NCBI GenBank assembly: GCA_025594325.1 | Contig: JANHCV010000001.1 | Coordinates: 2,728,001 to 2,792,000 of the forward strand | DNA: 64,000 bases | DNA from: Blastocladiella emersonii ATCC 22665 | Taxonomy: Eukaryota > Blastocladiomycota > Blastocladiomycetes > Blastocladiales > Blastocladiaceae | Direction of reading: 5' to 3' | Shown here: in pieces, positions 61,930 through 64,000 of the stretch | Position numbering within the stretch: the first letter of the stretch is position 1 | Layout of the letters: every line of letters starts with the position of its first letter | Translations under genes and position numbers: made by a program | Notes under the pieces: generated by a model | The model's database searches: none | Told to the model about the DNA's origin: nothing | The model's input: only the letters and a program-made list of their open reading frames with translations

Positions 61930-62904
61930 ATGAATATCTTTCGCCTCGTCGCCGACTTGATGCACCTCGCGTCGTTTGTCATCTTGTTGCTCAAGATGCA
62001 CAAGACGCGCTCGGCTGCCGGTACGGCCGCTCGAATCGGCCACGGAAGCTCTGTCTTGCCCCTCCGGCGCGTCGCTCGGTATCCTGCGGTCTACGAACGC
62101 GCTTCGTGGGCGGCAAGCCGGACAGCGTGGCAGTGCGGTGGCTTCCGCTCAGTCGGGCCATGGTGCCTGACCCGCCGGCGAGCGCGCCGCCGTCGTTCCG
62201 TTCCGTGTAGGCATCTCGTTCAAGTCGCAGCTGCTGTACCTGATCGTGTTCCTGACGCGGTATCTGGACCTGTTCTACGCGTTCGTGTCCGTGTACAACT
62301 CGGTGATGAAGATCACCTTCATTGGGTGCACGGCCTACGTCCTGTACCTCATGAAGACCAAGCTGCGCGCGACGTGGGACCCGGCGCTCGACACGTTCAA
62401 GGTCGAGTACCTGCTGGGCGGGTCCGCCGTCATGGCCCTGGTCTTCCACTTCAAGTTCACCCTCTCCGAGGTGCGCCGCTCACGTGTCGTGGTTTCTCGA
62501 GCGATCCGCTGCTAACCGTGCCCACGAACGCGAACGCGCGTGTATAGCTGCTCTGGAGCTTCTCGATCTGGCTCGAGGCCGTGGCCATCCTGCCGCAGCT
62601 GTTCCAGCTGTCGCGCACGGGCCAGGCCGAGACCATCACGACGCACTACCTGTTCGCGCTCGGCGGGTACCGCGGCCTGTACCTCTTCAACTGGATCTGG
62701 CGCTACTTCACCGAGGGCCACTGGGAATGGCTGCAGTTTGTCGCCGGCATGATCCAGACCGTCCTCTACGCCGACTTCTTCTACATCTACTTTACGCGGT
62801 ACGTCGATCTGTTCCTCATCGTGGCCACGGTTGACTGACGGATGACCCATCGCACGCACGCCTCCAGGGTACTCCGTGGCAAGAAGTTCGAGCTTCCTCT
62901 GTAA
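61930..62904 (+). CDS. ERD2: ER lumen protein-retaining receptor (KDEL/HDEL receptor, ERD2)
   Basis: Four exons, join(61930..62020,62211..62470,62548..62798,62868..62904), 212 residues in phase. The seven-helix receptor binds K/HDEL tails in the Golgi and returns ER residents in COPI vesicles. Diagnostic blocks are [40 protein letters not shown], the [19 protein letters not shown] segment, [20 protein letters not shown] and DFFYIYFTR, with the C-terminal KKFELPL carrying the lysine pair used for COPI. Length equals the usual 210-220. The last coding exon is only 37 nt. Confidence 0.96.
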
Positions 62905-63140
62905 CGAGGCCCTCGCCATCGAGTCGCTGCCGATCTCGGTTGGCCCATCCTGCACCACCTGGCATCACGAATGAATCATTTTTTCTCTTGGTTGACGCTG
63001 GGCCTGAGCCACTCGGGGCTGCGTCGTGTTTGGCTCGCTCGACGCTCCTGAAGCCAGCGAGCGACCTTCTCGCTTCCCCCTGCTTCGACATCCCATGTAA
63101 ACTGCCACGACACACAACGTAAACTACATGCAACGCAACC
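62905..63140. promoter_or_regulatory. Leader region of the PPR-like gene
   Basis: 236 bp. ACACAACGTAAACTACATGC and AACGCAACC lie immediately before the ATG at 63141, closely matching the RPC6 and Rab5 leaders. Confidence 0.4.
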
Positions 63141-64000
63141 ATGATGCTGCGGACACTCGCCCGCGCCGGTCTCCGCCGATTCTCGACTTCATCGCTGGTC
63201 GCTACTGCTGCTGGGCCACGACGACCACCACCACCGGGCCGTGACAACAAGAAGGACTGGGCCGTTGCCCCTGTAGCCATCAAGCGAGAGAACTTTGACC
63301 CGCAAACGATCATCGACCGAAGGTTCCTCGCTGCCGTATCGGCGGGCTCGCTCGGCCTCGGCCTCCGTGCGCGAGAAGGAGAACCTGACGACCAGACCCT
63401 GTGCAACTTCATCGAGGTCCTCCTGAAGCCGAGCGCCACGACCAAGCAGCGCGACCTGCTGTGGCAAATGTACACGGACATCCGCGCCAGCAGCCCCCGG
63501 GGTGTCCTGGTGCAGCTCATCCCGCTCATTCCGCGGTTCCTCTCGCACCTGTCGTGCTCGTACCTCATCACCGACCAGGAGCGCATCCTGTCCATCTGCG
63601 ACGACGTCAAGGCCGCGCTGCGGCAGATGGACGGAAACTGCGTGTGCAGCCAATCCGCGGTCCTCGGCGACGCGCACAACCGCGAGATCCTCGCCAAACA
63701 CTGGATCTGCCGGGCACGAACGGACAAAACGCAAGTCAAAAAAACGAGAGGCCTGGTTGAGCGGCCGCGGTGCACCATCGCATCCGGGCACCTCACCCAG
63801 CGGGTCTTCGGGTACCGCATCGTGGCGCTCGCGCGGCTCGGGCGGCCCGACGACGCGCTGGCCGAGCTCGACGCGCACCTTGGCGTGAACCCGCGGATGC
63901 GCGAGTTCTCGGAGCACCACCTGTGCACGGTCATGGACGCGTTCGCGGCGCAGGGCCGCACCGAGCACGTCGTGAGCATGTACGAGCGGTACGCGGCGTG
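63141..64000 (+). CDS. Mitochondrial PPR-like protein, N-terminal part (3' end outside window)
   Basis: The frame opens at the ATG at 63141 and stays open to the last base, about 286 residues. The N-terminus MMLRTLARAGLRRFSTSSLV is Arg/Ser/Leu-rich without acids, typical of a mitochondrial presequence. Further on come helical pairs, including RVFGYRIVALARLGRPDDALAE and HHLCTVMDAFAAQGRTEHVV followed by SMYERY, which fit the 35-residue pentatricopeptide pattern. PPR proteins bind organellar RNA for processing, stability or translation. A basic hydrophilic segment near residues 190-212 (RTDKTQVKKTRG) could be an insert or an unspliced short intron kept in frame. The family subtype cannot be told from this fragment. 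Confidence 0.65.
   Translation, partial: MMLRTLARAGLRRFSTSSLVATAAGPRRPPPPGRDNKKDWAVAPVAIKRENFDPQTIIDRRFLAAVSAGSLGLGLRAREGEPDDQTLCNFIEVLLKPSATTKQRDLLWQMYTDIRASSPRGVLVQLIPLIPRFLSHLSCSYLITDQERILSICDDVKAALRQMDGNCVCSQSAVLGDAHNREILAKHWICRARTDKTQVKKTRGLVERPRCTIASGHLTQRVFGYRIVALARLGRPDDALAELDAHLGVNPRMREFSEHHLCTVMDAFAAQGRTEHVVSMYERYAA

Noticed and set aside
62816-63979. 387-codon antisense frame over the PPR-like gene
   Set aside because: The plus frame has a mitochondrial presequence and helical repeats and stays open to the window end. The antisense product has no recognisable features.

Overview
This is nuclear DNA from a eukaryote with compact, strongly GC-rich genes, most likely a flagellated (zoosporic) early-diverging fungus. 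Fungal markers are a velvet-domain regulator, a WOPR (Gti1/Pac2) regulator and a glycerophosphocholine acyltransferase. A coiled-coil protein of the outer-dynein-arm docking complex indicates motile cilia, and the surface-receptor style and retained SNAPc subunit fit the same picture. Blastocladiomycota (Allomyces or Catenaria-like) is my best guess, but this is inference and no species marker is visible. I reconstructed about 26 genes. Exon chains were joined by hand with GT-AG boundaries and checked for unbroken phase. Of 41 introns, about two thirds begin GTACG and most end TGTAG or CTAG.

Layout. 1-6809: a truncated gene end, an SLC12 cation-chloride cotransporter, a SNAPC3-like snRNA-activating factor (minus) and a Rab5 GTPase. 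7416-19764: a same-strand run of cell-surface and flagellar genes. It holds a 1783-residue receptor-type cyclic-nucleotide phosphodiesterase whose ectodomain is a catalytically dead 5'-nucleotidase, a leucine-rich-repeat membrane protein with an intron at nearly every repeat, a cysteine-rich membrane protein, a small membrane protein (minus) and the ODA-docking coiled coil. 19984-31249: a poly-Gln C2H2 factor, a hAT-like transposon carrying an ORF, a hypothetical protein, RNA polymerase III subunit RPC6 and Gpc1 acyltransferase. 31357-36213: head-to-head alanyl-tRNA synthetase and mitochondrial SSB, then velvet. 36403-45786: WOPR factor, a family-2 glycosyltransferase, a SYP7-like Qc-SNARE and an MFS monocarboxylate-type transporter.

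46686-58445 is an inverted duplication. Two 3,609-bp arms (46686-50294 and 54837-58445), apparently identical, each carry a complete copy of one MFS-like gene. They flank a 4.5-kb spacer with an S1/P1 nuclease gene and several tandem repeats. Outside the arms the homology continues abruptly as a much more diverged repeat. 59737-64000: an M28 metallopeptidase, the KDEL receptor ERD2 and the start of a mitochondrial PPR-like protein that runs off the window.

The most striking object is the receptor phosphodiesterase: an apparently intact HD-type PDE catalytic domain joined through one membrane span to a nucleotidase fold that has lost its metal ligands and catalytic residues. This suggests a nucleotide-sensing receptor acting on cAMP or cGMP.
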